The translations under genes were made by a program, and so were the position numbers. Below, one piece after another: positions 1-12,514 of a DNA stretch of 36,308 bases. Under the pieces are notes generated by a model. The model was not told the DNA's origin and did no database searches. It saw only the letters and a list, made by a program, of their open reading frames with translations. The first letter of the stretch is position 1. Every line of letters begins with the position of its first letter. Origin of the DNA: Rhizophagus sp. LPA8_4_AMF (Eukaryota > Glomeromycota > Glomeromycetes > Glomerales > Glomeraceae); contig JADRCO010000357.1 in assembly GCA_021464525.1 (NCBI GenBank), positions 1-36,308 on the forward strand, in the 5' to 3' direction.

Positions 1-324
1 AAAAAACATGGGTTAAACCGGTACTGTGAATTTTACTAGTTCGCTACAGTAAATAGTCCTTCGCTAAAGCTCTGGACAATTAAACCGAGTCTAATCCTAT
101 ATATCCAATTCAACTCTAATATATGACATAAATATATAAAAGTAATTTTCTTGAACATGTTAGAAATGTAAAGTGTGTTTCCGAGAATTATGTTAATTAT
201 AGCTCACTTCTCTTATGGGAATGCAAAAATAATCATCAGGGAGTGCCTCTTGTTATTAATATTTATATATAAAGGAATTTTACGATTTTCTTCGATTATT
301 TTTATCCTATACAAGTAAATTTCG

Positions 325-400
325 CTTTTTTTTATAATGAGTTACTCTTTTTGAAACGAGATACTCTTTTTATAATGAGATACTCCTTTTATGATGAATT
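325..400. repeat. Short tandem repeat (unit about 20-24 bp)
   Basis: Three to four degenerate copies of a unit resembling TATAATGAGATACTCTTTTT follow one another, with GAGTTACTC, GAGATACTC and GAGATACTC as the recurring cores. Non-coding in all frames that I checked. Confidence 0.6.
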
Positions 401-608
401 TTTTTAAAAAAATAACATCAATTTAATGAAATTACATGATCATCTATTAAGGAATGTTACAACAATAATTAATAATTAAATACATCGGAAAGTGCTGACT
501 GGATTTACAAGTTGCTTTAATTCAATAAGGTAATTATGGTAAGAAATTAGATAAGAAAATAAAATATATAAAAGTTTAGGCTGAAAATAATGCAAGTTAT
601 ATATTAAG

Positions 609-711
609 GTTATTTCAATGTATTATGCATACGTATATAGTCTTTTAAATAAACTAATATGACAGATGTTACGCTATAATAAAAAAGCGACTCAATAAAC
701 TATGTACTATA
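609..711 (+). repeat. Dispersed repeat, copy A
   Basis: The segment shares TTATTTC-ATGTATT, TATAGTCTT and CGCTATAATAAAAAA, followed by GACT-AATAAA, in the same order with sequence at 8451-8561. It is probably an old repeat family member; neither copy has recognisable termini. Confidence 0.5.
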
Positions 712-1512
712 GGATTGGGTTGCATAATTTATATTTATGTAAATTGTGTTTGATACGTAAATTCAAATATAATTCGAATCTCAGTGGATATTCGAAGCTC
801 ACATGTTATTAGAATCTCAAATGGACATTCGAATCTAGAGTATTGTAAATGTTATGTAATTTTTAAAAAATAGAGAATTTTAACAAAAGGCGTTGTATTA
901 ATTATCTTGTGACAACAAATTTATATCATGGACATTCGAATGTTTGAATCTCATGAATCTCAAAATACTGTATTCGAATATCATGACATAAACGATCATT
1001 CGAAATATTCTAATTTCAAACGGAAGAAAGATTTTTCACGTTCCTGGTAGTCAAACGACGATGAATTACAAATTACCGATAGCCCTTTTTATTCTAATCA
1101 TTTTGATGAAAGCGTTTGCCCATATGAATTAAACCTTACCTAGAATAAAATTTTAAAATGCACTATTAAAATTTTAGAATGTAATTTTGTTGATCCAATA
1201 TTGATCGGATGAGGGTTAAAAATCAAATGAGATCATAACATTTGATTTTAATAATTTTTTTGGGACTACCCATTTTACCGACAATCACTCTCCGACATAA
1301 ACAGCAAGCAATAATTTTTAAATATTAAAAATATTATAAAAAAGTAAACATAAAAAAAATAAATATAACAAGCTGCCTTTAGGAAGCGTTAGTTATTAGC
1401 TCAAAGTGCCGGATACCGGTATCACGTGATTTGAAATACACGGTTTTAATGCCTAATATTGATAAATAAAACAAAAAATAATATTAAATGGAAATTGGTT
1501 AAAAATTCTATA

Positions 1513-4500
1513 TCATATTTCACTTTCTTGTTGATTTAAAAGACTATTCAAATTTTTTTTAACTTCGTGATGACCATTTTCTATAACTTTTTCATACAAA
1601 TAAATTGCATTATCAATGTCTTTTTTTATATCTTCACCTCTTTCATATAAAAACGCAAGACGTTTTTGAGCATCAGCATTCCCACCTTGTGCAGCCATTT
1701 TATATGAATTAATAGCCTCTTCTTTATTATTATTAATTTCAATTCCATGTTCATAAATATAACCAAGCTTATATTGAGCATCTATAAACCCTAAACTAGC
1801 TGAATTGTTATAAAATTCAAATGCTCTAACTTCATTTTTACAAACACCCTTCCCTAATTCATAAATTTCACCTAATTTATATAATGCAACTTTATTATCA
1901 TTTTCTGCTGCTTTATGGTACCAATAACAAACTTTATCCAAATCATTGACAATTTCTTTATTATCATTACTAAAGTCATTTTGTGCATTATTATTTTCCT
2001 TACCAGCTGCCTCATTATAAAGCTCAAATCCTTTTGCTCTATTAACTACCGTTCCAATTCCATTTATGTAACAATATCCAAGGTAAAATTTTTCACCCGA
2101 ATATCCATTTTCAGCAGACTTTTTATAATATTCAAATGCTTTAATTTCGTCTTTTTCAACACCATTTCCATATTCATAAGCTTCACCTAAATTATATAAT
2201 GCAGTAGCATTTCCATTCGTTGCTGCCTTTTGATACCAATAAATGGTTTTTTTTCGATTTTTTTCTACTCCTTGGCCAGAATCATATAAATAGCCAAGGT
2301 TAACTTGTGCTCCACTATGTCCTTTCACCGCTGCTTGTTCATAAAATTCAAATGCCTTTATTTTATTAACTTCAGTTCCAATTCCAATGTAATAACAATA
2401 TCCAAGTTGAAATTGAGCATCTAAATATCCTGATTCAGCTGATTTTTTATAATATTCAAAAGCTTTAATTTCATCTTTTTCTACTCCTTTGCCAAATTCA
2501 TGACATTGACCCAAGTTGTATTTTGCCATCTTATTTCCATTTTCAGCTGCTCTACTATACCAGTAAATAGACTTTTCTAAATCTTTTTCTATCCCTTCAC
2601 CATATTCATATAATAGTCCAAGATTATTTTGTGCAATACTATGTCCTTTTTCGGCTATCTTATCATATAATTCAAATGCTTTTGACTTATCAACTTCAGT
2701 TCCAATTCCCTTATCATAACAATATCCAAGCTGAAATTGAGCATCCAAATGTTCTTTTTCAGCTGATTTTTCATAATATTGAAAAGCCTTGATTTCATCC
2801 TTCTCAACTCCTTTTCCTAATCTATAACATTGACCCAGATTGTATAATGCTACTATTTCTCCCTTTTCAGCTGCTTTATTATACCAATAAATAGCCTTTT
2901 CTAGATCTTTTTCTATTTCTTCACCATATTCATAAAATAGTCCTAGGTTATTCTGTGCAATTACATGTCCATTTTCTGCTGCCATTTCATAAAATTCAAA
3001 TGCCTTTGTCTTATTAATTTCAGTTCCAATTCCATTATAATAACAATAACCAAGTTGAAATTGAGCATCTAAATATCCTGATTCAGCTGATTTTTTATAA
3101 TATTCAAAAGCTTTAATTTCATCTTTTTCTACTCCTCTGCCTAATTCATAACACTGTCCCAAGTTACATTTTGCCATCTCATTTCCATTTTCAACTGATT
3201 TATTATACCAGTAAATAGACTTTCCTAAGTCTTTTTCTGTTCCTTCACCATACTCATACAATAATCCAAGATTAAATTGTGCAACTACATACCCTTTTTC
3301 TGCTGCCTTTTCATAAAATTCAAATGCTTTTGTTTCATTAATTTCAGTTCCAATTCCATTATAGTAGCAATAACCAAGTTGAAACTGAGCATTTAAATAT
3401 CCTGATTCAGCTGATTTTTTATAATATTCAAAAGCTTTAATTTCATCTTTTTCTACTCCTTTACCTAATTCATAACATTGACCTAAGTTATATTTTGCCA
3501 TCTCGTTTCCATTTACAGCTGCTATATTATACAAGTAAATAGACTTTTCTAAGTCTTTTTCTGTTCCTTCGCCATATTCATACAATAACCCTAGATTAAA
3601 TTGTGCAATTACATGTCCTTTTTCTGCTGCTTTTTCATAAAATTCAAATGCTTTTGTTTTATTAATTTCAGTTCCAACTCCACTAAAATAACAACATCCA
3701 AGTTGAAATTGAGCATCAAGGCATTCTTTTTCCGCTGAGTTTTTATAATATTCAAAAGCTTTAGTTTCATCTTTTTCTACTCCTTTACCTAATTCATAGC
3801 ATTGACCCAAGTTATATTTTGCCATCTTATTTCCATTTTCAGCTGCTTTATTATACCAATATAAAGCTATTTCTAAGTTTTTATCTGTTGCTTCTGTTGC
3901 CTCACCATATTCATACAACAATCCAAGATTAAATTGTGCAACTACATGTCCTTTTTCTGCTGCTTTTTCATAAAGTTCAAATGCCTTTGTTTTATTAATT
4001 TCAGTACCAATTCCAATATAATAACAATTCCCAAGCTGAAATTGAGCATTTAAATATCCTTTTTCAGCTGATTTTTTATAATATTCAAAAGCTTTAATTT
4101 CATCTTTTTCTGCTCCTTTTCCTAATCTATAAAATTGACCCAAGTTATATTGTGCTGCCTCAAATTCATTTTCTGCTGCTTTATTATACCAGTAAATGGC
4201 CTTATTTAAATTTTTTTCTATTCCTTCACCATATTCATATAATGATCCGAGGTGATTTTGTGCAATACAATATCCTTTTTCAGCTGCCTCTTTATATATC
4301 TCAAATGCTTTTGACTTATTAACTTTAGTTCCGATTCCTAAATAATAACATATAGCAAGTTGTAAATATCCATATTTGTCTTCTTTTTCGTATAATTTTG
4401 TATACATTTCAAATGCTTTGCTTTCATTTTTTTCTACTCCTTTTCCAAGTTCATAACACTTTCCTAAGTAAAATAATGCAGTCTTATTATTCTTATTTGC

Positions 4501-6337
4501 TGATTTTTGGTACCAATTAAAAGCTTTATTTGGATCTACATCAGTTCCTATACCATATTCATAATAATCACCAAGATAAAGTTGTCCACAAATACTTTCA
4601 TTATTTACAGCTTTATTCATCCAAAAAATTGCTAAATTATCATCGATTTCAGTTCCAATTCCATATCTATAAGATGTGCTTAAATACACTTGTGCAATTG
4701 AATAATTGTCTTCTGCTGCCTTTAAAAATAATTGAAATGCTTTATCATTATTTTGTTTCTCCGAAGTAAATTTGTTAAAATAAAAGAATCCAAGAAAAAA
4801 AAAAATATAAGGTGATTTTGTTTGATTTTCTTTAAGCCATTCAAAAATATCATTTGAAGTTTGATTTGAAAGAGATATACAATGGTTAATGAAAAATTTT
4901 GTCTCATCAGTATTATTTCCTTCATCTTGCGTTTTAATCAAAAGCTTAATTAATTCATCAACTAAAATATTTATGTTATCTGTTATGTTAGGTATCTCTG
5001 GGAATAATTTTTCTGCTTGATTCAATATATCCAAGTTAACTTCATTATTTGAATGATCTAGTATTAATTTACTTAGGTATAATTCAGAATTATTACTTAA
5101 CATATACTCTATAGAATTATTACTATGCATACATGATGTCAAATCAGATATAATTGGTTGAGAACGATTCTTTCGTAAAAATTCTGTTTGAATTTTCAAA
5201 GAGTTAGCCTCATTATTATTTTCTCCAAAAATCATTTGCTTAAGAAGTTTAACAACTTGATGAATAGTAGGACGTTTAGTTGGATCATCTTCCCAACATT
5301 CTAAAAGAAATAAATAAATAAATATATTAATTAATTATAATAACACATGATAACTTAATATCTACCTTCATATAAATTGCTATATTCAATAGGAGTATCC
5401 TTGACAATTATTTCTCTCTGTCCTTTTATAATATTCATGATCAAATTTGCATCGTATTCTACATTTTCAGCACAAAAAGGTCTATGTCCACTTGAAATTT
5501 GCCAAAGAAGAACCCCTACACTATAAACATCAGACTTTGCATTTAATTTATATGATTGACTTTTATCTTCAATATTATTCAAATATTTTGGATCAATATA
5601 AGGAACAACACCAAGGATATTTGTAGGATTATGTGATATACCAGTCATTTTCCTTGATAAACCAAAATCTGCTAGCTTTATTTTATTTTGATGTACAAGT
5701 ACATTTTGTGCATGCTATATTTGATAAGAATGCCAATTAATTTATATAAATAATAAAATAATAATAATAATAATAAATCAATAAATTATTTATTACATTA
5801 CCAAATCACAGTGAATAATTCCTTCATTATTTAAACATTCTACAGCATTTGCGAGTTGGAGCGCTAATTGATATTTATCATTCCATTCAAGTTTATTAAA
5901 ATTCTCTTTTAAATAGGATTGTAATGATCCACAATCGGCATACTCCATAACCAATGAATATTTGTTTTCTATTTTTGAAATTCCATAAAACCGAATAATA
6001 TTTGCATGGTAATCGACTTCACGTTGCATTTTTATCTAATATTTTAAATATAATATAAATGACAAAAAATGACAGAAAAAACATTATTGCAATATCCATA
6101 ACAAAAATTTACATCATTAACGATTTCTTCGATAGTTAATTTAAATGGATATTTTAGAGCCATAACAGTATCAGAATCTTTCCGATTTACACGAAAAACT
6201 TTTCCGAAAGATCCATTACTTATTTCTTCTTTATTAGTGAATTCAGCGTAATCATAGTATTTAATATAATTTTTTGAAATCGCTTTTTCTAACCAATCGA
6301 TATAAGTAACAGAATCTTTTTCAGCTGTTTCCGTCAT
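1513..6337 (-). CDS. TKL-like protein kinase fused to about 30 Sel1 repeats
   Basis: Four exons (complement): 6337-6113, 6035-5802, 5714-5366, 5300-1513, giving 4596 nt and 1531 aa. All introns are GT-AG (77, 87, 65 bp) and the frame is continuous. The kinase domain is about residues 35-285: glycine loop near 39-47 (ISNGSFGKV, first Gly replaced by Ser), ATP-binding Lys62 (MALK), catalytic loop HCDLHAQN with Asp152 and Asn157, Mg-binding DFG at 169-171. A linker without recognised domain leads to Sel1-like units of about 36 aa from residue 432 to near the C-terminus (LG.CYE.G.G motifs). Sel1 repeats form alpha-solenoids that scaffold proteins, so this is likely a cytosolic signalling kinase with a large binding arm (inference). 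I took the first ATG (6337); the upstream in-frame codon is TTG. Catalytic Arg before Asp152 is Cys, so it is a non-RD kinase. A TATA-like AT run lies at about 6357-6370. Paralogue at 16409-18503. Confidence 0.9.
2117..4070 (-). repeat. 324-bp higher-order repeat (three Sel1 units per block)
   Basis: The same landmark (start of GATTTTTTATAATATTCAAA or its close variant) falls at 2117, 2441, 2765, 3089, 3413, 3737 and 4070. The spacings are 324 bp five times and then 333 bp. 324 bp is 108 codons, or three 36-residue Sel1 units with distinct types (QFQLG.CYY.GIGTE, QFNLGLLYEYGEG and KYNLGQCYELGKG). The 9-bp excess is a 3-codon insertion near ATEATD in one unit. The array therefore grew by in-frame duplication of a three-unit block. 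Confidence 0.92.
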
Positions 6338-6925
6338 GTTATTCAAGTAAAACTCTTATTATAAATTATAGCATTATTTTGATAATTTGAACATGCTTTA
6401 AATAAAAAATCCTAAACACAATGTTTGTTTTTTTTTGACGAAATTTCAAAAATTGCCACATGACCAAATTTGATTTTATTTTTTTCTGCAACACAATTAT
6501 GCAGTGATAAGAATTACTACAATTACAGATTAGATCACAACTTGTTTATTTAAGGGGACAAATAACCACGAGAACCAATTCAAGATAATTATTAGTCAAT
6601 AGAATGATCAAATGATCGATACACGCTGCTGCGCTGCAATATGAATTAACTAAAGAACGTGAAAATTATAGTTATTCAACACTTCTATTAGTTAGTGCGA
6701 AACATAAATACATGATTAAAATTTATTTAGCTAATTTTTTTTTTAGAAATTGAACAAAGGAATAATAATATGGAATTTTAATTTGTAATTCGTTGCACAA
6801 AGAAAGCGATCATTGAAATTTTCATTATACAAAGTATAATTTTAGCAAGAGTTACGTAATGATGCTGTAATTATCCAAAAAGGAAGGATCTACACATTAT
6901 ATTGTATTGTTACTGTGATTTGAAC

Positions 6926-7404
6926 TTGACGGTGGATTTATGAAATAACCCAAAATTTGTCCGTCATTTCAAAACTTATGAAATTTGTCCGTTATTTCAA
7001 TTGATTTTGAGTATATATAAAAAGCTTAGTCAATTCAATTGATCAGCATGTGATATTAATTAATTATTAAATTACATACAATGAAGGAAATAGGCGAAGA
7101 GGCTTCAAATTACCCATAAACCGTACTAATATAAGGGATATTTTAATTATTACCAGTTTTATAATCAACCATCATTGTATTGGTATGAACATCAACAATT
7201 TGTTGACCGAATGATTAAGTTGTATAGTATTAATATGTCAAACTTGATGTACTACCTATAGAGGAAATATTGGGTAGACGCAAATTTTGGGATACAAAAA
7301 ATTTTTTTAGGGTTTATTCCTGTAAATTTGGTGAACGAACTTGGTTATTTTAGTGACTAAATTTGGTGACCAAATATTTGCTCTATTTCATAAATCCGCC
7401 GCAA
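6926..7404. mobile_element. Non-autonomous TIR element, 5-bp target duplication TGAAC
   Basis: The left end reads TTGACGGTGGATTTATGAAA and the right end, reverse-complemented, TTGCGGCGGATTTATGAAA, one indel and one mismatch apart, with similarity continuing some 15 bp further. TGAAC directly flanks both sides (6921-6925 and 7405-7409). The 479-bp interior has no coding capacity. The superfamily is not assigned. Confidence 0.65.
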
Positions 7405-7935
7405 TGAACAAACGCTTTATATATATGTTTTGGAGCGGGTTAGTATTTCTAAATTATAAAAATTATAATAATAATTCGTTTCTATCACAGATAAATTCAT
7501 ATATGATTTAGGTGCCAATTTATGTCGATGCTCCTTATGCGAACTCATTCAACACTAATATATTTTAACACATAATATTTATCCCAAAGATTCAAGTTGT
7601 TTGTTTTTTACAATAATTTTTTTACATAATTTTTTACTTTTAATTTGACGCCACGCCAGATTCCCCATTTTCTGAGATCCATTGCAGATCCTTTGCGGGA
7701 TCACGAATTAAAATTTTGAAAAAACGGAAAAATGGATTTGTTGCACAAATTACGATAAAAGAAAAAACTTGTGAATTTAAATGAGAACACAGTTGAAAAA
7801 TAATAAACTTATGGTAAGATTATATTAGAGCTTATAATAAAAAAAAAATTCGGTTATAAAGGAAAAGAAAATTATAATTTCATAATAAAGAAATACCAAC
7901 CTTATAAACTTTATATGAAAGAATTATATAGTAAA

Positions 7936-7958
7936 GTACTACGACGCAGCCGTAGTAC
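7936..7958. repeat. Perfect 8-bp inverted repeat
   Basis: GTACTACG and CGTAGTAC flank a 7-nt spacer (ACGCAGC). It is an isolated, relatively GC-rich hairpin in AT-rich DNA; no neighbouring gene explains it. Confidence 0.6.
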
Positions 7959-8277
7959 GTACTATCATATTTTTACAATCGGCTTAATCTATAAAGGAAG
8001 GAATTCTTATACTATACTGTATATATGTATATATACTAGTAGGATATGTAAACTTTAATAATTTATTTTCAAAGCATGTTAGTAATTAGTCCGTCCACTA
8101 TTACTTCACGTTAAAATTTTTTAATCTGGATAATTTTTTTTTTTTTTTTTAGTGTATTCTCGTGACTCCCAATTAGAAGATTGGAAATGAATCATTTCAC
8201 TGTTTAAAAAGTAATAGATACTGTCGCTGAAATATATGCAATACTGTAGTTATTTCACGGGAGTCATGAATATATTA

Positions 8278-8308
8278 ATGATTTTCACGGCGCAGGCGTG
8301 AAAATCAT
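8278..8308. repeat. Perfect 12-bp inverted repeat
   Basis: ATGATTTTCACG (8278-8289) and CGTGAAAATCAT (8297-8308) enclose a GC-rich 7-nt loop. A second pair, GTGACTCCC near 8162 and GGGAGTCAT near 8260, lies just outside, so this may be the core of an old fold-back element. Confidence 0.6.
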
Positions 8309-8450
8309 GATATTTATGCGACACTCTTTTATCTCATGGAGACTAACGTCCAGTGATGGGAAAAAGTGGGAAATAGTATAAATAAACTATAAAGCACTTG
8401 ACATGAAATCAAAAATCATTGACGACCAATTAGTAAACGAAATAATTTAA

Positions 8451-8561
8451 AGTTATTTCGATGTATTGCGCTTATCTTTGTTTATAGTCTTACGATAGTG
8501 TTGCGCTATAATAAAAAAAGTGACTTAATAAATATAGTTTATGTATAGTACGTAGTTTATT
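8451..8561 (+). repeat. Dispersed repeat, copy B
   Basis: Same order of blocks as 609-711, in the same orientation, with scattered substitutions and small indels. No termini or coding potential were seen. Confidence 0.5.
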
Positions 8562-9964
8562 AAGACATTGTTTAGACATTATTTTAACAAAATTGTAAAT
8601 ATAAGTTTATATGATCAATTTTCTTTTGACTTGTTCGTGTTTACCTGAGTTCATATTACCAACTTGCAGAACGGTAAACTACCCAAACTATTACATCGTA
8701 TGATCGTTTAATGACCTAAAAAAAATATATATACTGAACACTTTAAAAACCATACTTTTATGGCAGAAATAGGATAAATTATTAGAAGATTCTGCGTCAA
8801 TAAATATTATCATAGCGGCAAAGGTACATCAATTTAACATAATGTGTCAAACTTTTTGGAATCTTCTATCGACTAATTAAATTAATTAATCGTAGCTATA
8901 AATTTAAATGTTCATTGTGAAAGAAGATTGTAGCAAATTGTGAGAAATTGCAAAAAATGTATGATTGCCATCTTTAAAAATGGTCATAAATTTCAATATA
9001 CTGTAATATTTTTAAAAATAATAAAATAGATTTTACGAATATTCTGCATCATGTAATTTCCTTTTGACGTTCACTTTAAATACGTGTGTTATTTCAAGCA
9101 AACCATTCAGGCGTCCGTCTAGATAGATAATATAACACTTGCTTGCTATCTAAAAGTAAGATGATTTGTCTAATATATGATTATAGTTGATTTTACCAAT
9201 TTGATCAAACGTTTACGGATGGCTTTTTGTAAGCACTATAAATTTTCAGCAGTTGTGACTACGACCCCAATGGTGTATCACGTCTCTGAAAACGGTGTTA
9301 TTGACATTATGATCGCTAATTAAGAAATAGTTAAATTAAAATGATTATAATAAGATATTGAATATTATCATTATCGACAAAGTCTTCATAATTTCTTTCT
9401 TTCGTCACAATAATTAGACTATTTGATAACAAAATAGTTAATGGAGTTTACAATAGTGAGCTTTTCTTAACACTACTTGAACAAATCAACGGTCGAATTT
9501 TTCAGGTTTAAAAAAGTAAATAAAATAATACTGAAAAGGCATAGTTTTTCGTAATACATTATTGTTTCTGACCAGTAAGTATTGTGAGTTTCAAGTTTTG
9601 AAAAATTTTCAATTTGACAAATTTATTGACATTCGAACCAGACGTTAAATAAATGAAGTTTTATCACGTCCATTTTAAGATAAAAAAAAAATATTTTTTT
9701 TATTGTACAATAAAATAATAGGTATTATAATCTCAACAATTTTGGAGGACTTTAAACCAATATACAGGTAAACAAAATTCACGTAATTTATAAGCTCGAT
9801 TTTTTGAATTATTCGATTATTATTAGTAAATAAATTTCATAAATTATTTTATTCGACAAAATTTCGTAAAGATTAAAAGATTATAAACGATTACAATTTA
9901 CGGTCATTTTATTATTATGAAAAATATATTAATTTAAAAAAACCGGTTGATTATAAATTATAAT

Positions 9965-11845
9965 TCATTTAACCCTCTTTTCAAAAATAATTCCACAAGA
10001 ACTTGGAAGTGTCAATGGACCGACCCTCTTTTTTTCTTCAATTTTACCACTTTCTGTATGAAAATTATATTTTAAAATAATGTCATGCATAAAAAATTTG
10101 ATTTGATTTATAGCAAGTTGTCTTCCAGGACATCTAAATAATTTAATGATAATTGAATTTGCAAAAAATTAAAATTTTTTAAATACTATATTTACGCATG
10201 TTTACCACCTCCAAATATCAAACAATTTCTAGTGATTTTTGATGCTGATACACCTGTATCTAAGTGTCTGAATGGTACAAATGATTTTGGATTTGGTCCT
10301 TGCAATGACTCATCGCAATAAATATCATCAAAATGTATTTCAACTAAATGATCTTTTGGTACTTGTAATCCATTAGAGAACGTATAATCTTTTAATACAC
10401 TATGTTGAAGTCCCGTTATAAATCCTGTTAATCTTAAAGATTCTCTAATAAAACTATCTAATTTCTTCATATTATTAAGAGCTTCAAAAGGAAGAATGCC
10501 ATTTTCATCCACTTCTTTATGAACTTCTAATTGTTCTTCATATAATTCTTGCATATATTCAGGTCGAGATGCTAAATCAACCAAAGCATTTGTACAGCTT
10601 CTCGATGTTGTACGAACTGATACAAAAATGAATGCACATATGTTGTCTGCTATTGATGAATAATTAACATTAAGCCATCTTGTTCCATAATATCTTGAAG
10701 AAAATCATCAGGACGCTTCCAAGAATCTCCATACTTTTCTTTCTCTTGTAACGTTTACAAGCTTGATTTTTAATATGTTTAATTAGTATGTCTTGATGTT
10801 TAATTTCTGGATTGTATAATCCTGATTTTATGATACAGTTGATATAATTTTGGAGTCCTGGATAAATAAAATCAAGGATTGGTGGAATTGTTAAAAATAT
10901 CGCTGAATCTCTTGTAAAATCTGCAAATGTAGTTATAATTTCATCATCTTTTGATTCCTCCTATAAAAAAAAGCAAAACATCTTTAATATTTACTTTTTC
11001 AAAAATTTAAACAAATAATATATACAGTATACTTACTTCACCAATAAAAATATTTGCGATAAGCCAATAACGTTAGAAATAATTCTAGCTATTAAATGAT
11101 GCATATTATTAAAAACTTTTGATTCATCATAATCATCAATATTGATATGTTTTTAGTGGCTGAATAAAGACTTTTTTGCATATGTTCAGAATAAAAATTT
11201 AATTTAGGAAAAACATGCTCTTTAGCAATTCTGAATTGTTTATATTACAAAACTTTTAAGTAATAAGGCACTCGGAAATTTTTTGTGAAATGCCGTTGCA
11301 AAACACAACGTATCATCTTTTGATAATATCTCTTGCGCATATTCCTTTCCTATTAAAGTACATATAATAATTATTAATCGCTAACGTTAAAATTATTTAT
11401 TTTCAATATATATAAACGCAGATATTACCAACAATTGTTTTCACTTGACCCCATACATAAAGACTATAGATACCACCATACTAATTAATACGATAATTAA
11501 AATTGTTAATGAATTTGACGCAAAAAGAAAAGAAAAATAATTCTTATTCTTTTACTAACCTCTTTTTTGCATTGTTTAAGGAATTCTTCGAAATTAAACA
11601 AATAACTATAAGTATGACCAATAATTGGAATTATATAACGAACAAGAGGTGGTGGCATATTCTAAATAAATAAAATAGAATAAAAAATCAAAATATATAT
11701 TTATATAATTACTAAAATTATATTCTTACTCTTTTCGGCTCGCGAACACGCTTTACGCTCTTTAAAATATAAAGCGATATTAATAGAATAGATCCTAGAA
11801 TGATCTTTTTTGATGTGAATATGAAGAAGTATTGAAAAAAATCAA
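9965..11845 (-). pseudogene. Cytochrome P450 pseudogene, splice sites intact, multiple frameshifts
   Basis: Six exon-like blocks (complement): about 11845-11730, 11661-11560, 11480-11429, 11349-11037, 10960-10196, 10133-9965, with GT-AG introns of 62-79 bp. Block 1 encodes a membrane anchor (IILGSILLISLYIL, then a basic stretch); block 2 a proline hinge (NMPPPLVRYIIP). Later come the K-helix ESLR (ExxR) and the haem-binding FGGGKHA-CPGR, whose Cys lies just after the last intron. A working P450 would be an ER-anchored monooxygenase. The frame is broken at least five times by apparent one-base changes near 11240, 11150, 11060, 10755 and 10665, mostly losses in short A or T runs, and no ATG is visible for the anchor exon. 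The family is certain; the substrate cannot be told. Either a young pseudogene or a locally poor assembly; the intact neighbours favour decay. Confidence 0.85.
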
Positions 11846-11983
11846 TTAATCTGGGGGGACTATTTATTTCTGTGCAAAGGTTTCACAATGATTTCACAAA
11901 AAGTCGGATGTGTGATTGGTTACACTTGTGCTCTGGACCAGGGCCGGTATTTTCAAAAATTCAAAAATTCTTTACAAAGCATC

Positions 11984-12258
11984 CCTATAAAAAAAGTGGA
12001 TATGTTTTTTATACAGAATTTATACAGAACAATACGTATAGATATGTTTTTCATACGGAGAGATACTGAATTGGTCTATTTTCTGTATCCTGAAAGACGT
12101 GTTTTTTATATGGAATGATACTGGAAAAACGTATATACTGAGATACAGAAAATTGACCAATTCAGTATCTCTCCGTATGAAAAACGTATCTTTCAGTATA
12201 TAAACGTATTGTTCTGTATAAATTCCGTATAAAAAATGTATCCACTTTTTTTATAGGG
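11984..12258. mobile_element. Fold-back (MITE-like) element, termini CCCTATAAAAAAA
   Basis: The two halves are near-complete inverted copies for roughly 115-120 bp, beginning CCCTATAAAAAAAGTGGATA and ending in its complement. CAT flanks both sides (11981-11983 and 12259-12261) and may be a 3-bp target duplication. Short reading frames here are by-products of the palindrome. It lies about 140 bp upstream of the first P450 exon, where a promoter or start exon would be expected. The nested element at 31047-31154 has the same terminal words. Confidence 0.7.
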
Positions 12259-12514
12259 CATGTAGGCTTTTATAATATTTTTTTATCATTTTAAACTTAT
12301 CAAATTAAGTTAGTAAAATATCCTTTTATACTATAGAAATTACGTTTTTGTATCTGGCCGTTGCTAAAAAAAGGAACACAATAGTGAATGTTTTCAAAGA
12401 ATTTTACCATTTTTGTATTTACAAAAATAATGAAACCTTTTCACATATTATTTGTTTATTTGATCGCTTTATAAAATGCAAGTAATCTATATTATGAGTA
12501 ATGATTAACTGGTT

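Larger units (their letters stand above)
1..1512. other. AT-rich intergenic sequence with short degenerate repeats
   Basis: No gene is supported here. The stretch holds a short tandem repeat at about 325-400, a dispersed repeat at 609-711 that recurs near 8451-8561, and scattered ATTCGAA words between about 770 and 1005. A perfect 12-bp palindrome (GATACCGGTATC, 1412-1423) runs into CACGTG about 90 bp beyond the stop codon of the kinase-Sel1 gene; no role is assigned. Confidence 0.6.
6338..9964. other. AT-rich intergenic sequence without a supported gene
   Basis: I found no coding stretch with family resemblance. It holds one probable TIR element (6926-7404), a dispersed repeat copy (8451-8561) and two perfect short hairpins (7936-7958 and 8278-8308), all listed separately. 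Confidence 0.6.

Noticed and set aside
11872..12118. Two overlapping plus-strand frames of 65 and 76 codons
   Set aside because: They sit mostly in the left half of the fold-back element and show no conserved motif.
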